From Micromonospora sp. Llam0 (GTDB lineage Bacteria > Actinomycetota > Actinomycetes > Mycobacteriales > Micromonosporaceae): DNA of 64,000 bases. Made by a program: the position numbers and the translations under genes. Each line of letters starts with the position of its first letter. The first letter of the stretch is position 1. The DNA is taken from NCBI RefSeq assembly GCF_003751085.1, contig NZ_RJJY01000001.1, positions 3,162,001 through 3,226,000 of the forward strand, written 5' to 3'. Of this stretch, positions 16,949-25,151 are shown one piece after another. The notes below the pieces were generated by a model. That model was not told where the DNA came from, made no database searches, and was given only the letters and a program-made list of their open reading frames with translations.

Positions 16949-18651
16949 GCTGGATTCTCCTGGAACTGGTTCTCCCACCTGGCCATCGCGTCGACGATGT
17001 CCGTGGGTGGGTCGGCGAGGATGGCGTCGAGGGTGCGGCCGGCCAGCGACTGCCACGCACCGACCAGACCGGCACCCTCGAAGGTCACATCGGTGACCTC
17101 GATCTGGCCTCGGCCCCGGGTGCTGCCGTAGCCGAGGGTCAACCAGCCGTCCCGCAGGTCGCGCAGGACGAGCAGCAGCAGCGGCAGCGCGGCCGTGGCA
17201 GACGCGTGCCGGGGGTCGGACCGGTCGAGCCGGGCGAAGCGAGCGAGCCGGGCGACGTCGACCTCGATGCGGATCGGCTCCCACCGGACGGTGGGGCCCG
17301 GCTCCAGGACGCTGAACAGTCGGTGGTCGCTGGCTCCCCCGGTCCACCGGTCGATGGCGACATGGTCGCTGATCTGGAAGGGCACCTCCGGCGAAATGTC
17401 GCCGAGCAGGCCGTACAGCCGGGTGCGGGCCTGGTCGCGGTCGCTGTTGCGGTCCGCGCGTTCCTGGCGGGGCTCGGTGCCCGGTGTCGTCCGGGCGGTC
17501 GCGGCCCGCGCCTTCGGACTGACGGTGACCACGCTGTTCCAGCTCTGTGCGCTGAGCTGGCCGAGGCTGTGGCAGTCGGCCACGCTCACCGCGCCCCGCC
17601 AGCCGGTGGTGTCCTGGCTGCCGGGTCGGCCCTGCCGGTGCCCATCCGGTGCCGCCCCGAACAGCACGTCGACGCCGACCGGTGGTCGGCGCAGCGTCTC
17701 CCCGAAGCTGTCGCCGTCAGCATGGTCAGGGGCGTCCTGTTGCAGCAGGGTACGCATGATCCGTTCGGCGTGGGACCGCACGACACCACGGATCGACGAG
17801 CCGGGCAGCAGCAGCCGCACGGTGCCGTCCACATCGGTCGCGGTCAACGGCAGCGTGTCGACCACCGTTCCGCTGAGTGAATCGCGTACCAGGACCGGGG
17901 TGGTCGGCCGCCAGGCGACGGTGATCCGCAGCCGGCCGTCCTGCGGCGGCAGCTCCGGGACCAGCGGCCGGGTGGGTTCGGCGGTTCCGGTCAGCCAGGC
18001 GACCAGGCCGGCCGGTTCGGACAGGTCGGCGTGCCGGACGGTGACGTCGCGCAGCTGCACCCGCCCGTGGCCACGGCCCCGACCGGCACCGATCGGGACC
18101 CGGCCGTGGCTAAGGCCGGCGATGACGGTCTCGACCGCGTCGTGGACCAGCGCCGGCCACCCGCCGGGGTACCCGGGTTCGGGCGCGGTGGTCGGGGTGT
18201 CCGCGACCAGACGCAGCGCGAAGGCGGTGCCGGCCGGGAGCACTTCCCGCGTGTAGAGGTAGGCCGCTGCGGCGCTTGCCGACCGGCGGTCGATACCCAC
18301 ACCGTCGCGGACCGCAGGGGTGACCGTTTCGCCGGTCAGCGGGGCGTCGTCGATCCGGATCCAGGACGGTGATCCACTGTGCGAGTACGGCGTGACGTAC
18401 CCGAAGAGCGCATCCAGCGGCGCGGTTGGTCCCTCGCCACCCGACCGGTCGCCACCGAACCGGTCGACGCTGGCGAGGTACGCCCGGAGGGCTCCGGCGA
18501 TGGAGGACCCGGGGAGGAAGGGCCGGTCGGTGCCGTCCCGGGCGATACTCAGGTCCGCCAGGGCGGTGGTGTCCCAGCCGCCGACGTGGACCGGGCCGAG
18601 GCAGGTCAGGGTCCCGCGCACCTCGATACGGGTGCCGAGCGACTGTCCCAT
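16945..18651 (-). CDS. Fused double-Cas7 (Csm3-like) RAMP protein
   Basis: A 568-residue protein with two RAMP domains in tandem. Each has the turn that follows the Gly-rich loop: LPGSSIAGALRAYLAS around residue 45 and LPGSSIRGVVRSHAE around residue 275. Near each there is a Gly-rich loop (GAGRGRGHGRVQ and GYGSTRGRGQIE). Csm3-type Cas7 subunits line the crRNA and cut target RNA with an Asp in this region. Here Asp94 (RIDDAPLT) and Asp383 (HVAIDRWTGGA) are candidates, numbered approximately. A fused pair of this sort would fill two positions of the backbone. It is coupled to its neighbours by a TGATG and a GTGA overlap. Confidence 0.72.
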   Translation of the reverse strand: MGQSLGTRIEVRGTLTCLGPVHVGGWDTTALADLSIARDGTDRPFLPGSSIAGALRAYLASVDRFGGDRSGGEGPTAPLDALFGYVTPYSHSGSPSWIRIDDAPLTGETVTPAVRDGVGIDRRSASAAAAYLYTREVLPAGTAFALRLVADTPTTAPEPGYPGGWPALVHDAVETVIAGLSHGRVPIGAGRGRGHGRVQLRDVTVRHADLSEPAGLVAWLTGTAEPTRPLVPELPPQDGRLRITVAWRPTTPVLVRDSLSGTVVDTLPLTATDVDGTVRLLLPGSSIRGVVRSHAERIMRTLLQQDAPDHADGDSFGETLRRPPVGVDVLFGAAPDGHRQGRPGSQDTTGWRGAVSVADCHSLGQLSAQSWNSVVTVSPKARAATARTTPGTEPRQERADRNSDRDQARTRLYGLLGDISPEVPFQISDHVAIDRWTGGASDHRLFSVLEPGPTVRWEPIRIEVDVARLARFARLDRSDPRHASATAALPLLLLVLRDLRDGWLTLGYGSTRGRGQIEVTDVTFEGAGLVGAWQSLAGRTLDAILADPPTDIVDAMARWENQFQENPA

Positions 18652-21095
18652 CAGGAAAGCTCCTTCCCAGTGGTGGCGCGGGTGCCGGCGGCCGCCGTGG
18701 ACCTGGTCCGGCCGAGTGAACGCAGGGCGGTGGTGACCGCAGTCAGCAGCGCCTCCGTGTGCAACTGTTCCCGCAGCGTGTTTTCCCGCCCGGGGGCGAG
18801 GACCAGGGCGGGTTGGGCACTGGCCAGCCCGAGCCGCTCCCAGACGAGTCCACGGTCGGTGAGCAGCAACGCGGAGAGGTCATCCAGGACGGGCTCGGTC
18901 CAGGTCTCGCGGCGGGCCCGGACCGCCCGGGTGCCCGCCAGCCAGTCGCGGACCATGTCCGCCCCGCCGGTGAGGGTCAGCCGTTCCAGTTGGGCGCGCA
19001 GCGACCCGAGCTGTGCCCGCTGGCCGGCCAGCCGGTCGATGCCCTTGATGACCTCTTCTGGCCGCAGCTCGGCGCTGGACCGTCGGATCGCCCGCCGCCA
19101 CGCCTGGAGTTCGATCGGATGGGCCGGCTCCGCCAGCCCATCCGATCCATCGGACCCGGTCGGCGTGGCCCGCGTCGGCGTGGCCCGCGTCGGCGTGGCC
19201 CGCGTCGTCGCGGTCCGCGTCGTCGCGGTCCGCGTCGTCGACGGTGTGGCTCCGGTCGTGAAGTCGACGTCGGGTACGGCGGTCGACAGCTCCGGCGGGT
19301 TGAACCGGATCCGGCCGTACCCCTCAACGGTGCGTTCGCCGATGCCGTCGCGTTCCAGCCGGCTGAGCACGGCCGGGTCCAGCTGGCCGGTCACGGTGAG
19401 GCGCACGACGCTGCCGGCCCGCAACGCCACCTGGCTGGACCGGGGCCGTCCCCAGGCGACGGCGAATCCTTCCCGCCGAGCCGCATCGGTAGTCGGCCGC
19501 CCGGTCACCTCGACCGACGCCGGCGCCAATGCCGCAGACAATGCCCGGGCCAGCCCCTGTGGTGACGGGTCGGGGGCCAGCCGTTCGTCACGCAGCAGGA
19601 CGTCGGAGACGCACCACACCAGCAGCTGCCCGTCGGTGAGGGTCGGCGGTGGTGGGGTCGGCAGCGGGTCGATCACCCGGACGACCTCGACCAGGCCGAA
19701 GTCGTCCTTTCGGGAGCGGCCGAACCGCAACTGCTCTCCCGGCTCCAGTCGCAGCCGCGCCTGCTCCGGCAGCACGATGTCGCTGCAGAGCAGGGTTCCG
19801 GCCGCGATGCCGAGATTGGTGAACAGACCACCGCTGGCGACGGTCGGGCGGCGCTGCGCGTCGTCGACGACGGCGTGGGTCGACACCGTCTTCGCCGGGT
19901 CGGCCGACCGCCATCCGGTTCCGGCGGGTGCCACCCACCCGGACATGCGTTTGGCCTGTTCCTCCGGTGCCGGTTCACCACAGAGGACGTTGCGGACGGT
20001 GCCGCCCCGACCTTTCCCGCTGCGGCGCCACACCGTCGGCACCGGGCGGGCGGGGACCACCGAGGCAGGATCGCCGGGGTCCTCGACCGCCGGTACCGCG
20101 TCGCCGACCCGCACGTCGGCCAGGCCGATCCGGGCACGCCCACCACCGTCAGCCGATGGTCCGGGCTGCGTCCGCCGCAGGACCGTGCCGAGCAGCATCG
20201 TGCCGGGGATGCTGTCATGGCCACTGATGACGTTTCCCAGCACATCGGCGACGGCCACCACCGGGGTACGGACCCGCAGCACGACCCGCACGACCCGGTG
20301 CCGGTCCGGGTGCAGCCGGTCGTACAGGTGCACCTCGACCAGCGGACCGGCCGGCGGTGGCGGTGGCGGGGCGGCGCGCACCCCACCGGCCAGCAGCTCG
20401 ACCAGCTGGCTGTCGGTCACCGTCGCGTGCGGACCGTCGCCGTCCACCCCGGCACCGGGCAGGAGGAAGGCCGCCCGCCCACCGCCACGGTTGCGTCTGC
20501 CGCCGACCGCTTCCACGAGCCGGGCGCCGGCGCGCAACAGCAGCTCCGCCGGCGCGGGAAGCCGATCGGGATCACCTGGGATCGCGGCGGCGACGCTGAC
20601 CTGGGCGTGTAGCCGCATGCCGCGCAGCGCCCGTTCCTCGACCCGGAGGAACCGGTCGGCCGCCGTACCGGTCTCGTCGTCGATCTTCACCCCGGGACGG
20701 AGTACGACAGCGGCCTGCGCCAGCGTCGGCTGACCCCTGACTCCGTCGCGAAGCCAGGCCGGGGCCTGGGCGGGGGTGACCCGCAGGACCGCCGGCGTCG
20801 GCTCCTTCCCGGTACGGGCAGAGTCACCTTCCTCGGCCGGTGGGTGGGTACCGAACAGCCAGTCCACCCAGGCCCGCCAGGCCGCCGGCCGGTCGCCGCC
20901 CCGGTCGAAGGTGTCCGCCACCGTTTCGCAGGCGTCCCGCCAGATCCCGACGATGGTCTTGGCCGGCACGAACGGCAGGTGGTCGCTGTCGCGGCGGATC
21001 TCGGCGTCGATGCTGCCCAACCGGCCCTGGCCGGTGCCGATGTGCCAGTCGCTGAGGAATATCAGGGTGATCTCGAACGTCATGGGCAGCGTCAT
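18651..21095 (-). CDS. csx10: Csx10-like RAMP protein (Cas5-type subunit)
   Basis: An 814-residue RAMP protein. It opens with ITLIFLSDWHIGTGQGRLGS and VPAKTIVGIWRDA, the N-terminal pattern of Csx10. A second RAMP block follows around residues 265-310 (VVAVADVLGNVISGHDSIPG). A C-terminal block has EGYGRIRFNPPE. Csx10 is the Cas5-like subunit of III-D complexes that should hold the crRNA 5' handle. A Thr/Ala/Arg-rich linker encoded by a 15-bp repeat separates the body from a helical tail. Length is at the upper end for the family. It overlaps the cas10 stop by 4 bases. Confidence 0.68.
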   Translation of the reverse strand: MTLPMTFEITLIFLSDWHIGTGQGRLGSIDAEIRRDSDHLPFVPAKTIVGIWRDACETVADTFDRGGDRPAAWRAWVDWLFGTHPPAEEGDSARTGKEPTPAVLRVTPAQAPAWLRDGVRGQPTLAQAAVVLRPGVKIDDETGTAADRFLRVEERALRGMRLHAQVSVAAAIPGDPDRLPAPAELLLRAGARLVEAVGGRRNRGGGRAAFLLPGAGVDGDGPHATVTDSQLVELLAGGVRAAPPPPPPAGPLVEVHLYDRLHPDRHRVVRVVLRVRTPVVAVADVLGNVISGHDSIPGTMLLGTVLRRTQPGPSADGGGRARIGLADVRVGDAVPAVEDPGDPASVVPARPVPTVWRRSGKGRGGTVRNVLCGEPAPEEQAKRMSGWVAPAGTGWRSADPAKTVSTHAVVDDAQRRPTVASGGLFTNLGIAAGTLLCSDIVLPEQARLRLEPGEQLRFGRSRKDDFGLVEVVRVIDPLPTPPPPTLTDGQLLVWCVSDVLLRDERLAPDPSPQGLARALSAALAPASVEVTGRPTTDAARREGFAVAWGRPRSSQVALRAGSVVRLTVTGQLDPAVLSRLERDGIGERTVEGYGRIRFNPPELSTAVPDVDFTTGATPSTTRTATTRTATTRATPTRATPTRATPTGSDGSDGLAEPAHPIELQAWRRAIRRSSAELRPEEVIKGIDRLAGQRAQLGSLRAQLERLTLTGGADMVRDWLAGTRAVRARRETWTEPVLDDLSALLLTDRGLVWERLGLASAQPALVLAPGRENTLREQLHTEALLTAVTTALRSLGRTRSTAAAGTRATTGKELS
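19159..19233. repeat. 15-bp tandem repeat inside the Csx10-like gene
   Basis: Five in-frame 15-bp units: three of GTCGGCGTGGCCCGC, then two of GTCGTCGCGGTCCGC. On the coding strand they give the pentapeptides ATPTR and ATTRT. The repeat encodes a flexible linker; unit number could vary between strains without breaking the frame. Confidence 0.9.
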
Positions 21096-22804
21096 CGGAT
21101 GCCTCCCTTGGACGCGGACCGGTCGGTCGACGGGGCCGGGACGAAGGTGTCCAGGCGCAGGCCGTGCAGGTGCATCGCGTCGAACAGCCGCAGGAACGGC
21201 GCATCGGTGCCGTCCGTCGGAGGCTGCCGCCCGGTGTCGGTGCCCAGGGTGGGCGGCTGGACGTCGAGAAGGGTGCCGGCCCGGTCCGGGTCGGGTGCGC
21301 GGGGCACTGTCAGACCCACCTGGTGGCGGTACTCGGCCAGGCTCCGGTCAGCGGCCTCACGCAGGGCGTGGGCCTGCGCAGTCGATAACCAGCCGGCCCG
21401 GTCGAGCCAGCCGTGCACCTCGTCGAGCAGCTCCACACTGCGGTGACGCAGCTCGACGGGCAGGTCCTCGACCGCACCGAGCAGGTAGGGGCCGGCGTAG
21501 CGGGCCACCTGTGGGCCGCACTTCGCGGCCGGTTCGGTGTGCTCCCGCAGCAGTGTCAGATCCTGCAGGGTGGCGGCGTGCGCCACGTGCAGGTCGAATG
21601 CGGCCAGTGACCGGCCCTGCGGCCTGCGCCGGGTCTCGTCCGCTGATCCGTCCGCTGATCCGTCCGCTGACCGGAACCGTTTGGCTGACACGGTGAGCGC
21701 CTCGGCCAGCTCGTACGCGGCCCCGAAGGGGTGATGCGGCTTCACCACCGCCACCCCGGCGGAGGCGGTGAGACCGCCATGGCCGGTGGCCTGCCGGGCG
21801 ATCGCCGACAGCCTCGGCTGCGCGGCGGTATGCCGGGCGAACCCCTCGGCGAAGGCCCGCACGAACGGCACCGCGAGCGCCGCGTCGCAGATCAGTGTCA
21901 CGTCGTCTCCGCCGACGACGATCGGCAGCAGCCGCCCGGTCAGCTCCTCCCCCGCCCGCTGGTCCCGCAGGGCGGCGACCGCATCCCGTACCGCGTCCCA
22001 GGTCGCCGTCTCCAGCTCCGCGGACACCAACCGCTGGTAGCGCAGATGGGTGGCCAGGTCGACCGGGCCGGTGCCCGCGACCGCCGTGACATGGTCGATG
22101 AAGCCACGGAACAGGCCACCGACGCCGTTGCCGTCGGCGTGTACGACCGCCGCCCACCCGCTCTGCCGCAGTACGTCCGTGTTGGCCGGTACGACATCAC
22201 CGAGTTCGCCGGGCAGCTGCTCCAGGAGCCGCCTGCGGGCCCGATGTCTGGCATCGGATCGGGCCAGCACCCCGGCCGAGGCCGCCACGAGTTCGTCCTC
22301 GCCGTACCGTTCCTCGTCGGCGGCCGGTTGGCCACTGTCCCGGCAGAGTCGGTGCCAGGGAAACACCCGGTCCCGCTGCAGGGGATCCCGGCGGGCCGCC
22401 CGCACCTCGGCGTGCAGCTCGTACGTCTCACGCCGCGCCGGCTCGTGCGCGGTCGGGTCGGCCGCGTCGAACGGCGGGCCGACCACCCCGGTCACCTGCA
22501 GACCGGGGGCCTCCCGCAGCGCCCGGCAGCTGACCTCCCGGATGACGGCCCTGCCGGCGTCGAGCGTGCCGACCAGCAGCAGGGCTTTGCCGGAGGCGGT
22601 CATCACCACGGTGGCGTCGGGATCATCGAGTCGCCCGACCGCAGTCGGCACCCACTCGGTGCCGACCTCGTGGACGAGCTGGGACGCCCCGACGACGTGC
22701 CGCAGCCGGTTGCTGCCGAAGATGTACCGCTGGTTGCCACCCGTCTCGATCAGCACCCAGTGCCGGCGGCCGGTGTGTTCGGTCGGAGATGGTTCGCCGT
22801 TCAT
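21092..22804 (-). CDS. cas10: Cas10 without HD domain, intact GGDD cyclase motif
   Basis: A 570-residue type III signature protein. It begins at once with the first palm-like domain (ETGGNQRYIFGSNRLRHVVG), so the HD nuclease that precedes it in many Cas10 proteins is absent. The second palm keeps G298-G299-D300-D301 in VVGGDDVTLICD and an upstream VVHADGNGVGGLF, so cyclic oligoadenylate synthesis is expected. A helical C-terminus follows. The start is the ATG at 22804 (MNGEPS); the frame is open further upstream but overlaps the preceding gene and is Arg/Pro-rich. It lies 49 bases downstream of the 723-residue gene and overlaps the next gene by 4 bases. Confidence 0.85.
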   Translation of the reverse strand: MNGEPSPTEHTGRRHWVLIETGGNQRYIFGSNRLRHVVGASQLVHEVGTEWVPTAVGRLDDPDATVVMTASGKALLLVGTLDAGRAVIREVSCRALREAPGLQVTGVVGPPFDAADPTAHEPARRETYELHAEVRAARRDPLQRDRVFPWHRLCRDSGQPAADEERYGEDELVAASAGVLARSDARHRARRRLLEQLPGELGDVVPANTDVLRQSGWAAVVHADGNGVGGLFRGFIDHVTAVAGTGPVDLATHLRYQRLVSAELETATWDAVRDAVAALRDQRAGEELTGRLLPIVVGGDDVTLICDAALAVPFVRAFAEGFARHTAAQPRLSAIARQATGHGGLTASAGVAVVKPHHPFGAAYELAEALTVSAKRFRSADGSADGSADETRRRPQGRSLAAFDLHVAHAATLQDLTLLREHTEPAAKCGPQVARYAGPYLLGAVEDLPVELRHRSVELLDEVHGWLDRAGWLSTAQAHALREAADRSLAEYRHQVGLTVPRAPDPDRAGTLLDVQPPTLGTDTGRQPPTDGTDAPFLRLFDAMHLHGLRLDTFVPAPSTDRSASKGGIR

Positions 22805-22853
22805 GTCCAGAGTCTCGCCATTCGTTCGGTGAAGGGCTGGAAGGTGCGGGTCG

Positions 22854-25025
22854 CTACCCGCTGGTGCCGTGGCTGGCGATGGCGGCGAGTGTCGTGTGCC
22901 AGTCGTGCCACTGGGTGAGCGGCAACCCGCCCACCCACTGATTACTCGGCGTCCGGTCTGCCGACGCCGCTGCGGCGGTGACCCGGTCGAGCAGCGCCAC
23001 CGCCGCAGCGGCGTCGCGGGGATCCACGGTGCTGCCGTTGGCGGCGGCCACGCACAGCGCCCGCGCCACCACCTGTGCGGTCGAGGCGGACGCCTGCGGC
23101 GAGTCACGGCGCACCGTCAGGTCGGACAGCACCGTCCGGGCGTGCCGGACCGCCGTGCCGCAGGCTCGCGCCCGGGCTGTGCGTTCCCGGTCGGGTGTGG
23201 CCAGGGCGAGGTCGGTGGCGATCCGGGCCGCGAGCTGGTGGCTGGAGCGGGAGGCGACGGCCTTGGCGGCGTATCCGGCCGTTTCCCGGCGGACGACCTC
23301 CGTACGCACCGCCGCCACCCGTTCCTGCACGGCGAGGGCCTGACGAAGGTCGCCACGCCGGCCGGTGCGGGACCGCCAGTCCGCGTAGTGGTGCAGGTGG
23401 AACACCTGGGCCTCGCTGAGAGAGTCGATCACGGCGGCCAGATCCGTGTCCGGGTCGATCCCCCGTGCTGTCAACGTGGCCGACCACCACGACCGCATCA
23501 TCGACGCGGGGACCAGGGCCACAGGCATCTCGGTCCGGTCCACCGGGGAGTCCGGGTCGGGCAGCGCCGCAGGCGGGGAGGTAGCGCCGAGCAGCGCGGT
23601 GATGCCGATCTCCAGCAGGTACGCCGCCGCGCCGGGGTCCAGCCGACCGGACCGCCAGGACTCGACGACGTGCTGCTGTGAGGCGATCAGCCGCCGCGCG
23701 GAGGACACCCGGTGGGGATCCGGGTCGGCGTCAGGGCCGGGCAGGTCGCGGGTCGAATCCCACACGTCGAGGTAGGCGCCGTAAGCGCGAAGCAGCAACG
23801 CCACCGGGTCCGTGGGACCGAGCACCTCGCCACTGCGTACGACGGCGAGGGCGACCAGCTCCCGGGTCTGGTGCCGCAGGTCCGGTCGGGTCGTCAGGAG
23901 TTCGTCGCGGTAGCGGAGGTAGTTGGTGGCCACGTGGGCGACCAGCAGGTGGGCGCGGCGGTGCGACAGCGGAAGGCCGGCCAGTTCACCGGCGTCGGGC
24001 AACGTCGGCAGCGTCGGTGCCGGGGCGTGGCCGACGCGGGTCACGCCGCCCAGGGTGGCTGCCACGAACGGAGCGACGACGGCACCGACCCGCACCATGG
24101 CCTGGACGTGACGGGAGCCCCGGTCGTCCTCGGTCAGCCACACCACTCCCCTGCCGGGCCGCCCGACGTCAAGCAGCCGGTGGCACCAGGCCGAGGCGAT
24201 GTCGTCGAGCGTCTCCGGGGGCACCGCCGCAGCGCCACCGGCCGGGTCGCCGGACCTGTCCACGGTGAGCCCGATCGCCGGAAGTGTCGCGTCGACCAGA
24301 TCGAACGACGTCGGCCGCCAGCGGGCGTCGGCCCGCTCCGCGCCGGTGTCGCCGGTGGGCTGCGGTGCCCACGGACGGATCTCCGACGGGGCGTCGTCAC
24401 CTGCGGCCACCCGTGCCCGGTCGACCTGTCTGCCCCACCGGGCCGACAGCGACCGCTGCACCTGGCGGGCCTGAACCGCCGCGACGACCAGGGCCGGCTG
24501 TGCCCGATAGACCTCAAGGACCAGACCCGCCCACACCGCCAAGCGGATCTCACGATCACAGTCGCCGGAGTCGAGCCACTGGGCGGCAGCAGCGACGGCG
24601 GCCGTCGCACCACGCAGCAGCCGGTTGGCGGCCGCCAACACCGCTGCTGCCTTGGTGTCAGGGCCGTACCGGTTCAGCGTGGCGTTGCTCAAGCCGCCAG
24701 GCAGGGGTGCCTGCGGCGGTGCCCAGACCGCCCGGCCCACCCACGACCAGTCCCGGTCGCCGTCGGTGGCCGGCTCGGCGAACGTGGCCGCGTCCAGACC
24801 GGACCGTTGCGCCTTGTCCGGGGCAGGCGCGCCGCGCCCGATCTCGGCCAACGACAGGGTGGTGTAGTCGCACACCCAGGACCGCTGGAACGGGGGGAGG
24901 TCTCCGTCCACCCCGAACAGCGAGGCGACCTTGCGGGCCACCCGCACCTCCACCACGTCGGCGCGGCGGGCCTCGGCTGCCGGGATCTCGGCGGGGAAGA
25001 CGCGCACGGCCGACACCGTACACAC
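22854..25025 (-). CDS. Uncharacterised 723-residue protein heading the type III operon
   Basis: First gene of the type III operon, 723 residues, mostly predicted alpha-helical, with no motif I can tie to a known Cas family. Landmarks are FQRSWVCDYTTLSLAEIGRG near residue 50, WVGRAVWAPPQAPLPGG near 95, a segment HRRAHLLVAHVATNYLRYRD near 360, and a C-terminal GLPLTQWHDWHTTLAAIA. Two R-x4-6-H patterns (RPDLRH; RRAHLLVAH) recall HEPN sites, but they may be chance. It starts with GTG (25025, 25016 or 25007). It could be an added subunit, a small-subunit (Cas11) fusion or an ancillary effector. Confidence 0.75.
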   Translation of the reverse strand: MCTVSAVRVFPAEIPAAEARRADVVEVRVARKVASLFGVDGDLPPFQRSWVCDYTTLSLAEIGRGAPAPDKAQRSGLDAATFAEPATDGDRDWSWVGRAVWAPPQAPLPGGLSNATLNRYGPDTKAAAVLAAANRLLRGATAAVAAAAQWLDSGDCDREIRLAVWAGLVLEVYRAQPALVVAAVQARQVQRSLSARWGRQVDRARVAAGDDAPSEIRPWAPQPTGDTGAERADARWRPTSFDLVDATLPAIGLTVDRSGDPAGGAAAVPPETLDDIASAWCHRLLDVGRPGRGVVWLTEDDRGSRHVQAMVRVGAVVAPFVAATLGGVTRVGHAPAPTLPTLPDAGELAGLPLSHRRAHLLVAHVATNYLRYRDELLTTRPDLRHQTRELVALAVVRSGEVLGPTDPVALLLRAYGAYLDVWDSTRDLPGPDADPDPHRVSSARRLIASQQHVVESWRSGRLDPGAAAYLLEIGITALLGATSPPAALPDPDSPVDRTEMPVALVPASMMRSWWSATLTARGIDPDTDLAAVIDSLSEAQVFHLHHYADWRSRTGRRGDLRQALAVQERVAAVRTEVVRRETAGYAAKAVASRSSHQLAARIATDLALATPDRERTARARACGTAVRHARTVLSDLTVRRDSPQASASTAQVVARALCVAAANGSTVDPRDAAAAVALLDRVTAAAASADRTPSNQWVGGLPLTQWHDWHTTLAAIASHGTSG

Positions 25026-25151
25026 AACTACTCTGATCGTTCAACTACTAAAGTAGTTCACGACTCGATACGACTGCGCTGTTCGAGGAGTGTCTGGACA
25101 GCAATCCGACACTCCGTGGCGACCCGACCCGTTGTCTTCCACAATGGCCCC
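25026..25151. promoter_or_regulatory. Divergent control region with AACTACT operator-like sites
   Basis: This 126-base gap separates the type III operon from the divergent CARF-HEPN gene. An inverted repeat AACTACT-AA-AGTAGTT sits at 25043-25058, and another CAACTACT copy lies at 25025-25032, at the very start of the minus-strand gene. The site is AT-rich against the surroundings and is placed where one regulator could control both transcripts. The regulator is not identified. Confidence 0.5.

Noticed and set aside
18379..20733. A 784-residue plus-strand open frame across the type III RAMP genes
   Set aside because: Ser/Arg/Thr-rich shadow crossing two coupled, recognisable RAMP genes.
23712..25151. 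A plus-strand N-terminal extension of 480 residues to the CARF-HEPN protein
   Set aside because: It runs antisense to the 723-residue cas-operon gene and has shadow-like Gly/Arg/Pro composition; the ATG at 25152 after the operator region is the natural start.
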